From Alginatibacterium sediminis (GTDB lineage Bacteria > Pseudomonadota > Gammaproteobacteria > Enterobacterales > Celerinatantimonadaceae), in assembly GCF_003610775.1 (NCBI RefSeq), contig NZ_RAQO01000004.1:624822-688821 (forward strand): a stretch of DNA of 64,000 nucleotides, read 5' to 3'. Numbering within the stretch: position 1 is the first letter of the stretch; each line of letters begins with the position of its first letter. The position numbers and the translations under genes are program-made. Under the pieces are notes generated by a model, which searched no databases, was not told the origin of the DNA, and was given only the letters and a program-made list of their open reading frames with translations. Shown here piece after piece: positions 18,523-26,953 of this stretch.

Positions 18523-18717
18523 TTAGTCGGCAGGGGTTTTCACCTCTTGGTAGCACCCTTCGATTGTAACACCTTCACTGGAATCGCTGGTGCGTCTATT
18601 TACAACCAACGCATATATAAATGTTAGTACTAAGACTGGAACAGTGATCAGAAAACCTAGAATTAAGCTTGCAACTGCAATACTGGTTGCTACGACTATA
18701 GAAAATATGTTTCTCAT
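18523..18717 (-). CDS. Small membrane protein, function unknown
   Basis: 64 residues. A long hydrophobic region (about 5-40) that could span the membrane twice is followed by NRRTSDSS and an acidic, polar tail. The ATG at 18717 gives a sensible N-terminus (MRNIFSIVV). It lies upstream of, and in the same direction as, the membrane protein at 18089, so they may be co-transcribed. No family recognised. Confidence 0.5.
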   Translation of the reverse strand: MRNIFSIVVATSIAVASLILGFLITVPVLVLTFIYALVVNRRTSDSSEGVTIEGCYQEVKTPAD

Positions 18718-18906
18718 GGCTGTGTATCCTCTGATTAATTAGACTCAGCTTATACCAATCCATATTGCTAGATCATTGCACCAAGATTAAATTTAGTTAA
18801 TCTAAGGCTGAGTCGGTGAAAACAATCCTAACTCAAACAAACATCGACTAGTTTTGTGCACTACCATGACGAGAATAGCTGTCTTTTTGCCATCTTTGGA
18901 GCCCTC

Positions 18907-19851
18907 ATGTCAAAAACTAAACAACTTCAACTTTTCGCAGATGTTGTCCAACAAGGCTCATTTACTAAGGCTGCGGCGCTGCATGGACTAGATAACTCAG
19001 CCTTGTCAAAACAAATTAAAAACTTGGAGAAAAGTTTAGGCGTACAGTTATTAAATCGCTCAACACGTAGCTTTTCGCTTACAGAGCCGGGTCAAAGTAT
19101 ATTGCAAGAAACCAAAAAGATGTTGTATTCCTTAGAGCAAATACACCATATCGCTGAAAACTACCAAGCACAACCACAGGGTATGTTACGAATAACATGT
19201 CCACATTTTTTTGGTCAACATATACAAGCCGTAATTTCTGATTTTATGAAAACTTATCCTGGTGCTGGGGTCACATTATCGCTAACCGACATTAAAGAAG
19301 ATATCATTGCTGACCGCTTCGATATCGCTTTTAGACTGGGCAAACTCCAAGACTCAAATTTAATCGCTAAGAAGATTGCCCCAACTCAATTTGCGTTAAT
19401 CGCATCGGAAAAATTCATCAAACAAAATGGCATGCCAAATTCTCCTAAACACTTGGTTGAGTTACCGGCAATCATCTATAACAATTCAGATGTCATTCTT
19501 GATCAGTTCAAAATGAGTGAATCTGCAGGTAGCAATGTTATTAAGTCGTATCGTATGCAAGGTCGATATCGGGTTGGAGATGTTAGGGCTATGATAGCTG
19601 CGGTAGTAGACGGATTAGGCTATTCATTAATTGACCTGTCAAATTTGGAGTCTTCGATTGACCAGTTAGGCCTTGTGGCGCTATTGACGGACCATACTTT
19701 ATCCACGATGGATACTGGTATATATGCGCTTTACCCTCATCGTATTCAAACTCCCTTAGTGAGCGTATTCCTAAAACTGTTAGTTGCGCATATTGGTGCT
19801 CCACCTTATTGGCAATCCTATGTACCCGATTATCAAAACATGTACCAATAA
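18907..19851 (+). CDS. LysR-family transcriptional regulator
   Basis: About 314 residues from the ATG at 18907, chosen because GGAG lies six bases upstream. A frame start at 18856 adds 17 atypical residues. The helix-turn-helix is at about 6-64 (GSFTKAAALHGLDNSALSKQIKNLEKSLGV), with an effector-binding domain after residue 90 containing RITCPHFFGQ and DIAFRLGKL. It resembles the CrgA/AaeR-like LysR branch that often controls divergent oxidoreductases. Here the neighbour downstream is the PQQ-type dehydrogenase on the opposite strand. Target unknown. Confidence 0.86.
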   Translation: MSKTKQLQLFADVVQQGSFTKAAALHGLDNSALSKQIKNLEKSLGVQLLNRSTRSFSLTEPGQSILQETKKMLYSLEQIHHIAENYQAQPQGMLRITCPHFFGQHIQAVISDFMKTYPGAGVTLSLTDIKEDIIADRFDIAFRLGKLQDSNLIAKKIAPTQFALIASEKFIKQNGMPNSPKHLVELPAIIYNNSDVILDQFKMSESAGSNVIKSYRMQGRYRVGDVRAMIAAVVDGLGYSLIDLSNLESSIDQLGLVALLTDHTLSTMDTGIYALYPHRIQTPLVSVFLKLLVAHIGAPPYWQSYVPDYQNMYQ

Positions 19852-19944
19852 GCAGATCGTTAAGTAACTTATCTGTATCGACTAGTTGCTAGCAATTTTC
19901 TCTAAGAAAACACTTAGCTCAACGAGGTTTGTTTGGCTTTATTA

Positions 19945-21138
19945 TCACAAGCGGCCTTGAGGACTTAGTTTATATAATCCCCCACTGTCAGTTCCTATAT
20001 AAATGAACCCTTTCGGACCGGTCGAGACTGAGCGTATCCGCTGGCCAAACCCATTGAGTAACCGTTCTTCTGATATAGGGAAACCTTGTTCGTCCATGAC
20101 AATACGATTTAAGTGTTGAAGCTTTAGCGCTCCTGAAAACAAATCACCTGCCCATTGTTCAAATACATGACTTTGATAGACCATTAACGAACCGGGTGCA
20201 ATTGAGGGAGTATAAATCTTTATAGGACTTTCAATTCCTTCGGCTGTCTCTGATTCTCCAACCGCTACGGGTCCCCAGTATTCTTTACCGTGAGACGTTG
20301 TTGGCCACCCGTAGTTGCTACCCGCTTGAATTAAATTTAGCTCGTCGCCTCCGCGTGGACCGTGCTCAATTGCCCACAATCGCTTAAAGCGCAAATCAAA
20401 AGCCAAGCCTTGTGGATTTCGGTGTCCGTAGCTAAAGATTGCCGAGTTAACCTTTGTTTGAGCTACAAATGGATTATTACTCGGTATGCCGCCATCAAGA
20501 CTTAAACGTAAAATAGCTGCGGCTTGGTTACTAAGATCTTGACCGTTACTTCGAACGCCACGGTCACCAATACTCATATATAAGTGGCCTTGCGTATCAA
20601 ATGCTACGCGACTTCCAAAATGGCGGTTTGTGCCACTAGACGCGTCACTAGTCAGTAGTTTTTCCCAATTTTTCTGATGTATATTATCGCTCTCATCGAC
20701 TACAAATTGAGTTCTAGCTAAGCTAGTAACGCCCTGCCCCTTAAGCGCTTCAACATATGTTAAGTAAAACCATTGCTTGGGCCCTTTAACGATGTCGAGC
20801 AATCCTGCTTGGCCTTTAGACCAAACCTGTATCGGGAGATCGATGGTTTGGGTTCGGACAATATGTTCAAGATTGGTGTCAAATGTAAGACATAACAAAC
20901 GACCCTTGCGCAGTGTCACTAGCAAATTGGTCTCATCTAACCAGCTTTGTGCCCAAATTACGCCTGATAACTGCTCTAATTCACGAAGCACCAGTTGGTA
21001 TTCTTGGCTGTTTTCTTGCCAAACTATTGGCGCAGCAGGGAGATCCTCGTTCGCATCAACCAGCACGGTTATACATAAAGACACCAAGAGCACGCCCAGT
21101 AGTACGAGTCTTTTACTGTTTGCTAAACCAATAAACAT
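19945..21138 (-). CDS. PQQ-dependent soluble aldose sugar dehydrogenase-like protein (YliI/Asd family)
   Basis: 397 residues starting at the ATG at 21136-21138, which has GAGGA six bases upstream. The ATG at 21156 lacks such a site. A signal peptide (about 1-30) directs it to the periplasm. Family marks of the six-bladed propeller are present: YLTYVEAL, GSRVAFD followed by HLYMSIGDRG, YGHRNPQGLAFD, then EHGPRGGDELN and GSNYGWP, which contribute PQQ and calcium contacts. The family oxidises aldose sugars with PQQ. No pqq biosynthesis genes are in the window, so the cofactor is either made elsewhere or taken up. A carbohydrate-binding lyase-like propeller is the alternative. Confidence 0.85.
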   Translation of the reverse strand: MFIGLANSKRLVLLGVLLVSLCITVLVDANEDLPAAPIVWQENSQEYQLVLRELEQLSGVIWAQSWLDETNLLVTLRKGRLLCLTFDTNLEHIVRTQTIDLPIQVWSKGQAGLLDIVKGPKQWFYLTYVEALKGQGVTSLARTQFVVDESDNIHQKNWEKLLTSDASSGTNRHFGSRVAFDTQGHLYMSIGDRGVRSNGQDLSNQAAAILRLSLDGGIPSNNPFVAQTKVNSAIFSYGHRNPQGLAFDLRFKRLWAIEHGPRGGDELNLIQAGSNYGWPTTSHGKEYWGPVAVGESETAEGIESPIKIYTPSIAPGSLMVYQSHVFEQWAGDLFSGALKLQHLNRIVMDEQGFPISEERLLNGFGQRIRSVSTGPKGFIYIGTDSGGLYKLSPQGRL

Positions 21139-21263
21139 AGCTATCCTCATCTGCATCTATAACTTGTTCTATGATTTTAGTATGGATCATTTTCGAAGCG
21201 CAGTTTCAGATATCCCGAAGCTGCATCTACCTATTGCAAAAAAGTAGCCTTACTTTAGGATGG

Positions 21264-21641
21264 TCACCGACCGGTTAAGATATATTGTTCGTCTTTCACG
21301 AGTAACAACGAATAGGTACAAAATCCAACACCGATAAAGCTAATTAAGAAAAGGGTAAAGTAGTCTTTTTTGCTCACTTGAAGGGATTCTGGCCATTGAG
21401 AGCGGTCTCCGCCATATTCCTTACTAAGTATCTGTTGTCCAAAATCGCTGTTCCGCGCTCCAGAAAGCCGTATTGAACTGAAATAATCAAAGGCTATCGA
21501 AGCCATCCCAAATAATAAAAGTGCGAATCCCGCCCGCTCACCATCTTGTTCGAACATTGAGGGGGCTAGCACTATGGTCACAAAAGCACACAGTAGAATT
21601 AAAATACTTACACTTAGTATTGCGGCTGATTTTCTATTCAT
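21264..21641 (-). CDS. Membrane protein, function unknown
   Basis: 125 residues with hydrophobic segments at about 8-27, 36-54 and 93-114, and a polar loop around 57-88 rich in charged residues (SKEYGGDRSQWPES). No catalytic motif is seen. It lies between the PQQ dehydrogenase and a LysR gene on the same strand, more than 100 bases from each. Family not recognised. Confidence 0.55.
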   Translation of the reverse strand: MNRKSAAILSVSILILLCAFVTIVLAPSMFEQDGERAGFALLLFGMASIAFDYFSSIRLSGARNSDFGQQILSKEYGGDRSQWPESLQVSKKDYFTLFLISFIGVGFCTYSLLLVKDEQYILTGR

Positions 21642-21745
21642 TTACATATAGTCCTAGAATTTTAAGTCGTAAATATGCTATTTGATCGAATCGATTACAA
21701 GATAATTGAATTAAATTCGCTTACACCATTTCAGCTAATGTAAGA

Positions 21746-22681
21746 TTATTCTTGGCCAGTAAAATAATGACTTAACTCGTTAGCGATAAAATTGAACACT
21801 CGTTTAATTTTTGCGTTATGCTGCATATCTTCATGACATACTATCCATATTGGTAGGCATATCAAGCTACCAGAGTCGCAAAACACAGCTTGTAGTTCGG
21901 GCTCTTGCGCAGCCATATCTTGCGCTAAGTAAACCAAACCTAATCCTCGCTTGCATAATTGGATTTGCATCGCTTGATTAGCAGTAATCGTTTTGAAATT
22001 ATCAGAATTGACCTTTATGTTTTTTACTAGCAGTTGTTCTTCTATAATTTTACTCTGATCAAAAGCAATAATTTGCAAAGCGTCCAATGGGGCTTTGTTA
22101 TTGAGCTCCAAATTGTAATCGAGAGCATATTGAGTACTCGCATACAAACCAATCTCCTCTTCTCCCAATTTACGAGCTACTAATTGACCTTGTGATGGCC
22201 TAAAACTTCGAATAGCAATGTCTGCTTCGCGACGTTTTAGATCGCTTGTTAAGTTTGATACAACGATTTCCAATGTTATACCCGGCTCTGCTAATCTCAG
22301 CTTTGAAATTATAGGCGGCATGCGGTAAATGGCGTCTAGTTCGCAAACAGAGATGACTACAGTACCAACTAGACTTTCAGATTGTCCTGATGCAGCTAAT
22401 GAGAATGCATATGCTGACTCACCCATCTGATGAGCATGTTTATATAGTTGTAAACCGCTGGAGGTCAATTCAAGTCCGTGAACGCTACGTGAAAACAAGC
22501 TAATACCCAGTTCTTTTTCAAAGGAAGCAACCTGACGACTAAGCGTAGCTTGGCTACTATTTAAGGTTTTTGCTGCCGCTGAAAATGAACCCGTTTCGGC
22601 ACATTGCAGAAACGCTTTTGTTTTATTCCAATCAAGGCTTAATCCATCCCATTCCATACGAATATGTATACCTTTATGCAC
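21746..22681 (-). CDS. LysR-family transcriptional regulator, divergent from a NAD(P)-binding protein gene
   Basis: 311 residues if started at the GTG at 22681; a start at the ATG eight codons later is also possible. The helix-turn-helix (SFSAAAKTLNSSQATLSRQVASFEKELGI) occupies about 25-75 and the effector domain follows (VVISVCELDAIYRM near 120). It belongs to the LysR branch that acts on divergent short dehydrogenase genes. The 73-base gap to the gene at 22755 carries a TTAAT-N5-ATTAA site suitable for LysR binding, so this regulator likely controls that gene and itself. Confidence 0.86.
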   Translation of the reverse strand: MHKGIHIRMEWDGLSLDWNKTKAFLQCAETGSFSAAAKTLNSSQATLSRQVASFEKELGISLFSRSVHGLELTSSGLQLYKHAHQMGESAYAFSLAASGQSESLVGTVVISVCELDAIYRMPPIISKLRLAEPGITLEIVVSNLTSDLKRREADIAIRSFRPSQGQLVARKLGEEEIGLYASTQYALDYNLELNNKAPLDALQIIAFDQSKIIEEQLLVKNIKVNSDNFKTITANQAMQIQLCKRGLGLVYLAQDMAAQEPELQAVFCDSGSLICLPIWIVCHEDMQHNAKIKRVFNFIANELSHYFTGQE

Positions 22682-22691
22682 AATTAGCTTC

Positions 22692-22706
22692 TTAATCTAA
22701 CATTAA
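22692..22706. promoter_or_regulatory. Candidate LysR binding site (T-N11-A type)
   Basis: TTAAT-CTAAC-ATTAA is a perfect inverted repeat of five-base arms in the 73-base gap between the divergent LysR and NAD(P)-binding genes. It fits the T-N11-A rule for LysR regulators. Position and symmetry are seen directly; binding is inferred. Confidence 0.5.
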
Positions 22707-22754
22707 AGTATAGGTATAGTCTGCTTACAATTATTAATGAAAGGTTATTTGTAG

Positions 22755-23480
22755 ATGAGAACTTTAATTGTCGGCGCTAGTGGCGCAACTGGCAGTCGCT
22801 TAATTAACGCCATGCTTACCAAACAACAAGCAATACGAATAGTGATCCGTCCAAGTAGTATTGTTAAAACACACATACTAGATAATCCATTAGTAGATGT
22901 AGTTTATGGAGAGGTTTTACGATTTAACGAACAACAAATGACGTCCTTAGTGCGCGGTTGCGATGCAATTGTTAGTTGCCTTGGACACAATATGACGTTC
23001 AAAGGTATGTACGGAGGTCCTCGTCAGCTAGTGACCGATAGCTGCGCGGCTTTGGTAAAAGCCGTAGAACTATTGAAACCACAAAAAAGCGTTAAATTTG
23101 TGCTTATGAACACCAGCGGAAACCGTAATAAACTTGCTGGGGAGACTGTGAGTTTGGCGCACCGCTTGATGATAGCTGTGATCCGCAAATTGGTCCCCCC
23201 GCATGCCGACAATGAAAATGCCGCAAACTACTTGCAAGCCAATTTAGGTATACAGAATAACTATATACAGTGGGTTGTTGTAAGGCCGGATTCACTAACG
23301 GATGAAGACAGTGTTAGTCCATATGAGCTGTATGAGAGTCCGGTTCGCGACGCATTGTTTGACGCTGGTAAAACGAGCAGAATTAATGTAGCAAACTTTA
23401 TGTATCGTTTAATTAATGAGCCTGAATTATGGCAGAAGTGGAAGTTTCAGATGCCACTTATATATAATGCGGGACAATAA
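22755..23480 (+). CDS. NAD(P)-binding atypical SDR / NmrA-like protein
   Basis: 241 residues. The N-terminal Rossmann motif is VGASGATGSRLI (7-18), of the GxxGxxG type found in atypical SDR proteins such as BVR-B and NmrA. CDAIVSCLGHN near 75 and VLMNTSGN near 120 follow the usual positions of the fold. The classical YxxxK pair is not obvious, so it may bind NADP without catalysis, or act as a reductase with unusual residues. Divergent from the LysR gene and probably controlled by it. Ends just before a terminator. Confidence 0.78.
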   Translation: MRTLIVGASGATGSRLINAMLTKQQAIRIVIRPSSIVKTHILDNPLVDVVYGEVLRFNEQQMTSLVRGCDAIVSCLGHNMTFKGMYGGPRQLVTDSCAALVKAVELLKPQKSVKFVLMNTSGNRNKLAGETVSLAHRLMIAVIRKLVPPHADNENAANYLQANLGIQNNYIQWVVVRPDSLTDEDSVSPYELYESPVRDALFDAGKTSRINVANFMYRLINEPELWQKWKFQMPLIYNAGQ

Positions 23481-23486
23481 AAATCG

Positions 23487-23526
23487 ATCCCACTCCTAGC
23501 TCAGTGAATCAAGTACAGAGTGGGAT
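23487..23526 (-). terminator. Terminator between convergent genes
   Basis: ATCCCACTC and GAGTGGGAT pair perfectly over nine bases around a 22-base loop, between the stops at 23480 and 23538. On the minus strand the stem is followed by CGATTTTTATT, so it should end the cytochrome b561 transcript. On the plus strand no T-run follows. Confidence 0.6.
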
Positions 23527-23537
23527 ATATAAATAAC

Positions 23538-24068
23538 TTACGGAACACGACCCAGCATGCGACTAATCATGCCGTCTTTATCTACGAATTGGTGCTTTAA
23601 AGCAGCCAAAACATGAAGCACCAATACGGCAATAATGACATTGATAGATGAATGGTGGATCCAACTACCTATACTTGCCAGTGTTTCCGACTTTTCACCA
23701 CCCGATAAAAGTACAAGACCAAAAAACTCGGTTGCCCTGCCCCCTGCGATATTCATGATTAAACCAGAAACAGGCATAAGTAGTGTTGCAACAAGTAACA
23801 GACCATGTACTGCACTGGCGCTTATTTCTTGCCAACGAGGCAAAGCAGACAGTGCACTAAGCTTGCCTTCTTTCAAACGCCAGACTACTCGAACTGCAGC
23901 GACAACCAAAACTAACAGTCCAAGTGACTTATGGATGGCTAAAAGCTCAAATTTTTCCGGAGTTCTTGGCAAATCACTAATATAAAGTCCCATTCCTAAC
24001 ACCGCCAAGAAGGTCAATGCAGTTAACCAATGCAAAGCGATGGTAGGTTTACTTAACTTGGTACTCAT
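23538..24068 (-). CDS. Cytochrome b561 family protein
   Basis: 176 residues with four membrane helices (about 14-31, 43-62, 87-108 and 144-160). Histidines in the expected places include H13 (ALHWLTAL), H45 (AIHKSLG), HGLLLV in helix 3 and the pair in helix 4 and the tail (VLHVLAALKHQF). These hold two b hemes. The family passes electrons between quinones and periplasmic acceptors, or acts as superoxide oxidase (CybB). No partner gene is adjacent, which favours the stand-alone superoxide:ubiquinone type. Confidence 0.85.
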   Translation of the reverse strand: MSTKLSKPTIALHWLTALTFLAVLGMGLYISDLPRTPEKFELLAIHKSLGLLVLVVAAVRVVWRLKEGKLSALSALPRWQEISASAVHGLLLVATLLMPVSGLIMNIAGGRATEFFGLVLLSGGEKSETLASIGSWIHHSSINVIIAVLVLHVLAALKHQFVDKDGMISRMLGRVP

Positions 24069-24212
24069 TCTTTTTATCTCTTAATGTTAATTGACGTAAT
24101 ACTGCCCAAACATGTTGTGATTAACTAGCCCTGAACATGTAAAACTATGTAAAACGAGCCCGGATTACAGCAATAACATAGCTAAACAATCTATTTTCCA
24201 CCTAGATAACAA

Positions 24213-25268
24213 TTAGCGAGAGTTCTCGGCTTTTATTCGATCAATCTCACATCGTACATACTTGGCTAACGCTCCTTGAGCACGTTGTTGCAGTGGATTC
24301 TTTGTTTCTAGATCGCCAAGTACGATGATGTTTTCATCGTTTAAACGATTAGCAGGCCCGGTGTAATTAAACGAACCAGCAATCACAACGCTGTCATCGA
24401 TGACCATTAGTTTGTGATGTAGTTTTCCTATGCCCTTGTGATGTCCAGCTGCATATAAATGAGCACCTTGCTGTTCTAAACGCTTTAGTGGTGCCCATTT
24501 TTGCGCGCCTGCTGCAGCATCAAATACCCCATTAATACTTATCCCTAAGTTTAATAATGCGTACATAGTGTCATCTATACCGGATGATTTTGAGAAAGTG
24601 AAGATTGCAAAGTCGATACGTTTTTTTGCTTTTAACATTTGCTTCATAATCTCCATTTCGGGGCTATGTTCCGGTGCAAACAGAACTTTTATCGAGATAT
24701 CAGATACTAACCGCCTTTTTGGAATGGGGTCATGGCTTAGCATGTTACTGCCAAAACGACCTTTTTGTATTTCAGAAAACTCCTTTCGATAAATTTTAGC
24801 GATAACTGAATCGTGAACAATAACAATGTGGTTAAGATTTTTATCGGTACCCGTTAACGTAAAGTTTGTAGAGCCCGTGAGCACAGATTGGCTATCGCGC
24901 ACAATAAATTTTTGATGAAATATGTGCGGATTATAGTCACTTTTAATATCTATATTGGCGCGCAATAAAGCGTCATGGATCAAACGGTTCTCTTCGTTTG
25001 ACGACCGGTTAGGAACAGACCAAGGAGTCTTGGATTGGACGCTAGAACGCAGGTAATGCTGCTCGATGACTAAACGAACTCGAACTTTTCGTCGCTTAGC
25101 TTCTATGACTGCTTGCGCAATGTTTCTGTTTTCTAGTTCTTGGACTGCGATATCTAGGCTTTTATGGGCTAAATTAATAAAATCCACGATAACTTTTTCA
25201 AGATTATCGAGAGCACCAGCACGCTGTGGACCTGCGTAGAACTCAATGTCTCCGTGTTTGATAGCCAT
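24213..25268 (-). CDS. Phospholipase D-like protein with two HKD motifs
   Basis: 351 residues. Two full HxK(x4)D motifs are seen: His118/Lys120/Asp125 and His284/Lys286/Asp291, each followed by the GS-N motif (GSTNFT and GSFNYTGP). The two halves form one active site in this superfamily. There is no signal peptide or membrane segment, so a cytoplasmic phosphodiesterase is likely: a nuclease of the Nuc/BfiI kind, or a phospholipase. GAAGG eight bases upstream supports the start. It stands alone. Cardiolipin synthase is less likely because the N-terminal membrane helices are missing. Confidence 0.83.
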   Translation of the reverse strand: MAIKHGDIEFYAGPQRAGALDNLEKVIVDFINLAHKSLDIAVQELENRNIAQAVIEAKRRKVRVRLVIEQHYLRSSVQSKTPWSVPNRSSNEENRLIHDALLRANIDIKSDYNPHIFHQKFIVRDSQSVLTGSTNFTLTGTDKNLNHIVIVHDSVIAKIYRKEFSEIQKGRFGSNMLSHDPIPKRRLVSDISIKVLFAPEHSPEMEIMKQMLKAKKRIDFAIFTFSKSSGIDDTMYALLNLGISINGVFDAAAGAQKWAPLKRLEQQGAHLYAAGHHKGIGKLHHKLMVIDDSVVIAGSFNYTGPANRLNDENIIVLGDLETKNPLQQRAQGALAKYVRCEIDRIKAENSR

Positions 25269-25517
25269 GTCAGTGCCTTCAAAAGTTATCTATTTTGAGT
25301 ATAGATCACTCCGTGAAACCTGCTTGCATTGCTTTATCATTGATTTACATCTCAATTGACTAAGCAATAGCCAAAAAAGTCCTACGAAAGTACTTCATAG
25401 TAAGCTAATATTAATACAAATAGATGCGAAGTTTGCATTCTCTTTGGCTTGTAAGCACTAAAGCTGTTTGAATGAAAGTTTGTAGGACGATAGATTTAAG
25501 GACGCATTCACAGCCAT

Positions 25518-26279
25518 ATGATCCCCAGTTCACTACTAAAATATACCCGCTTAAGACTGATCATTCTCATCACATCGGTCGCAATCTTATTGTCGGTATT
25601 AATCACCTATATCATCACCATAATTTTGGCAGATGGATTTTCGTTAATCACTTTTTCCAGCGCTATAATCGTTCCACTTCTAATTTCGCCAGTTCTAACA
25701 TGGTATATCGTAGGTCTTATGTTGCAAGTTCAAAAACTGGAGCAAGAACAACGTTACCTAGCAAGTTACGATATGCTCACTAAACTTCATACGCGACGGA
25801 CATTTTTAGAGTTGTTTGAAGAAAAGTTCGATGCATGTGCCAATGATTACAGTTGTGTATCTTTTGCCTACATCGATATTGATAATTTTAAAGCGATTAA
25901 TAGTGAGTATGGTCATAGCGGTGGCGATGAAGTCCTAAAACAGTTTGGGGACTTATTGAGAGCTTCTATACGCAGCGTTGATATCTCTGGTCGAATCGGT
26001 GGCGAAGAATTTGCCATCGTTCTACCGCACACTAGTGGCGATTCGATTCTAACTGTATTGGAACGCTTAGTAGATAACACTCATGCAAGCAGCGTTCAAT
26101 TTGGCTCAGCAAATATTCAGTATACGATCAGCATTGGCTATTCAACCTATCAATATGGGGATATTACAAACAGCAAACAGCTTGTCAATCGTGCAGACCA
26201 AGCTTTATTGTTGGCCAAAAATCTCGGCAAAAACCAGGTACAACAATACCGTAAAAACACTAACTCCCACACAAGCTAA
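25518..26279 (+). CDS. Membrane-anchored diguanylate cyclase
   Basis: 253 residues. Two hydrophobic segments (about 16-37 and 42-68) are followed by a short helix that leads into a GGDEF domain (about 85-248). GGEEF at 161-165 and RSVD starting at residue 152, five residues before it, mark an active cyclase with product inhibition. There is no recognisable sensor domain, so control must come from the membrane part or from expression. It stands alone. Confidence 0.88.
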   Translation: MIPSSLLKYTRLRLIILITSVAILLSVLITYIITIILADGFSLITFSSAIIVPLLISPVLTWYIVGLMLQVQKLEQEQRYLASYDMLTKLHTRRTFLELFEEKFDACANDYSCVSFAYIDIDNFKAINSEYGHSGGDEVLKQFGDLLRASIRSVDISGRIGGEEFAIVLPHTSGDSILTVLERLVDNTHASSVQFGSANIQYTISIGYSTYQYGDITNSKQLVNRADQALLLAKNLGKNQVQQYRKNTNSHTS

Positions 26280-26580
26280 ACTATTCGTCCTCATTGTAAG
26301 AATCTAGATTCGTCGATTAACAACAAATCGTGGTACTTGTTCCCCTTACTATCCATGCACGATCAGATGTAGCCTTGCATTAGTCGGCACTTTTTTTGGG
26401 GGGTCCGTCGTAATCAAGACAAATGCGTATATCTGTGTATAAACACAATGCAACAATTGCATGTTTTGTGTAGGCCCGTGCCAAAAGCTACCTAAGCGAC
26501 GAACGACGCCCCACTATTAAGTGCAATGGTTTCTAGCTAAAGCTACCTAAATACTTTGTCCAAAAGCGCTTTGTTCAACT

Positions 26581-26744
26581 TTATACCAATCCCATTATAT
26601 TTTTGGTCTTTTACTTGTTGTACTAAAACGCTTAGCTTTAGGAAGAAGTCGCGGTTATTAGCGGTCTAATGACAAGAGTTATGACGACAAGATTGGTGTT
26701 TTAGTCAAACAATAGTGATCAATAAATTACTGTGATTGGTATGA
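26581..26744. repeat. MITE-like element with imperfect terminal inverted repeats
   Basis: The ends TTATACCAATC (26581-26591) and GATTGGTATGA (26734-26744) are inverted with one mismatch. Similarity continues inward, reaching ACTAAAACGC (26622-26631) against GTGTTTTAGT (26696-26705), so arms of about 50 bases match at roughly 70%. The 65-base centre codes for nothing. A lone copy of TTATACCAATCC also occurs at 18750-18761. Such non-coding palindromic elements are spread by transposases in trans. Element identity is my inference. Confidence 0.5.
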
Positions 26745-26906
26745 CTTGCTTGATGATAGCGGTTTGTTTGAAATTACAAATAACATCCAAATCAGTATCA
26801 TTAAAATATAATTAAGCGAGAGGAAGATGCTTATCAAAGATGCCGTCGTGCAGCAATGAACGCGGGTCTACTGATTTACCTAGAATGGTGTGGTGGTATT
26901 TGTAAA

Positions 26907-26941
26907 TAAAAACATCGGCTAACACAAGCTAGCCGATGTTT
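26907..26941 (-). terminator. Rho-independent terminator of the ABC importer operon
   Basis: AACATCGGCTA and TAGCCGATGTT pair perfectly over 11 bases around an 8-base loop. On the minus strand the stem runs into TTTTTATTTACA. It lies just beyond the stop of the binding-protein gene (26954). Confidence 0.85.
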
Positions 26942-26953
26942 TGAGCGTGGAGC

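Larger units (their letters stand above)
26280..26953. other. Intergenic region with MITE-like element and terminator
   Basis: 674 bases. It holds the imperfect inverted-repeat element at 26581-26744 and the terminator of the ABC importer operon near its right end. The rest is AT-rich without a convincing open frame; a 32-codon open stretch near 26820-26910 is noted and rejected. Confidence 0.55.

Noticed and set aside
26820..26909. Short plus-strand open stretch of about 32 codons next to the importer terminator
   Set aside because: No start codon near the 5' end, no ribosome site and too short to support.
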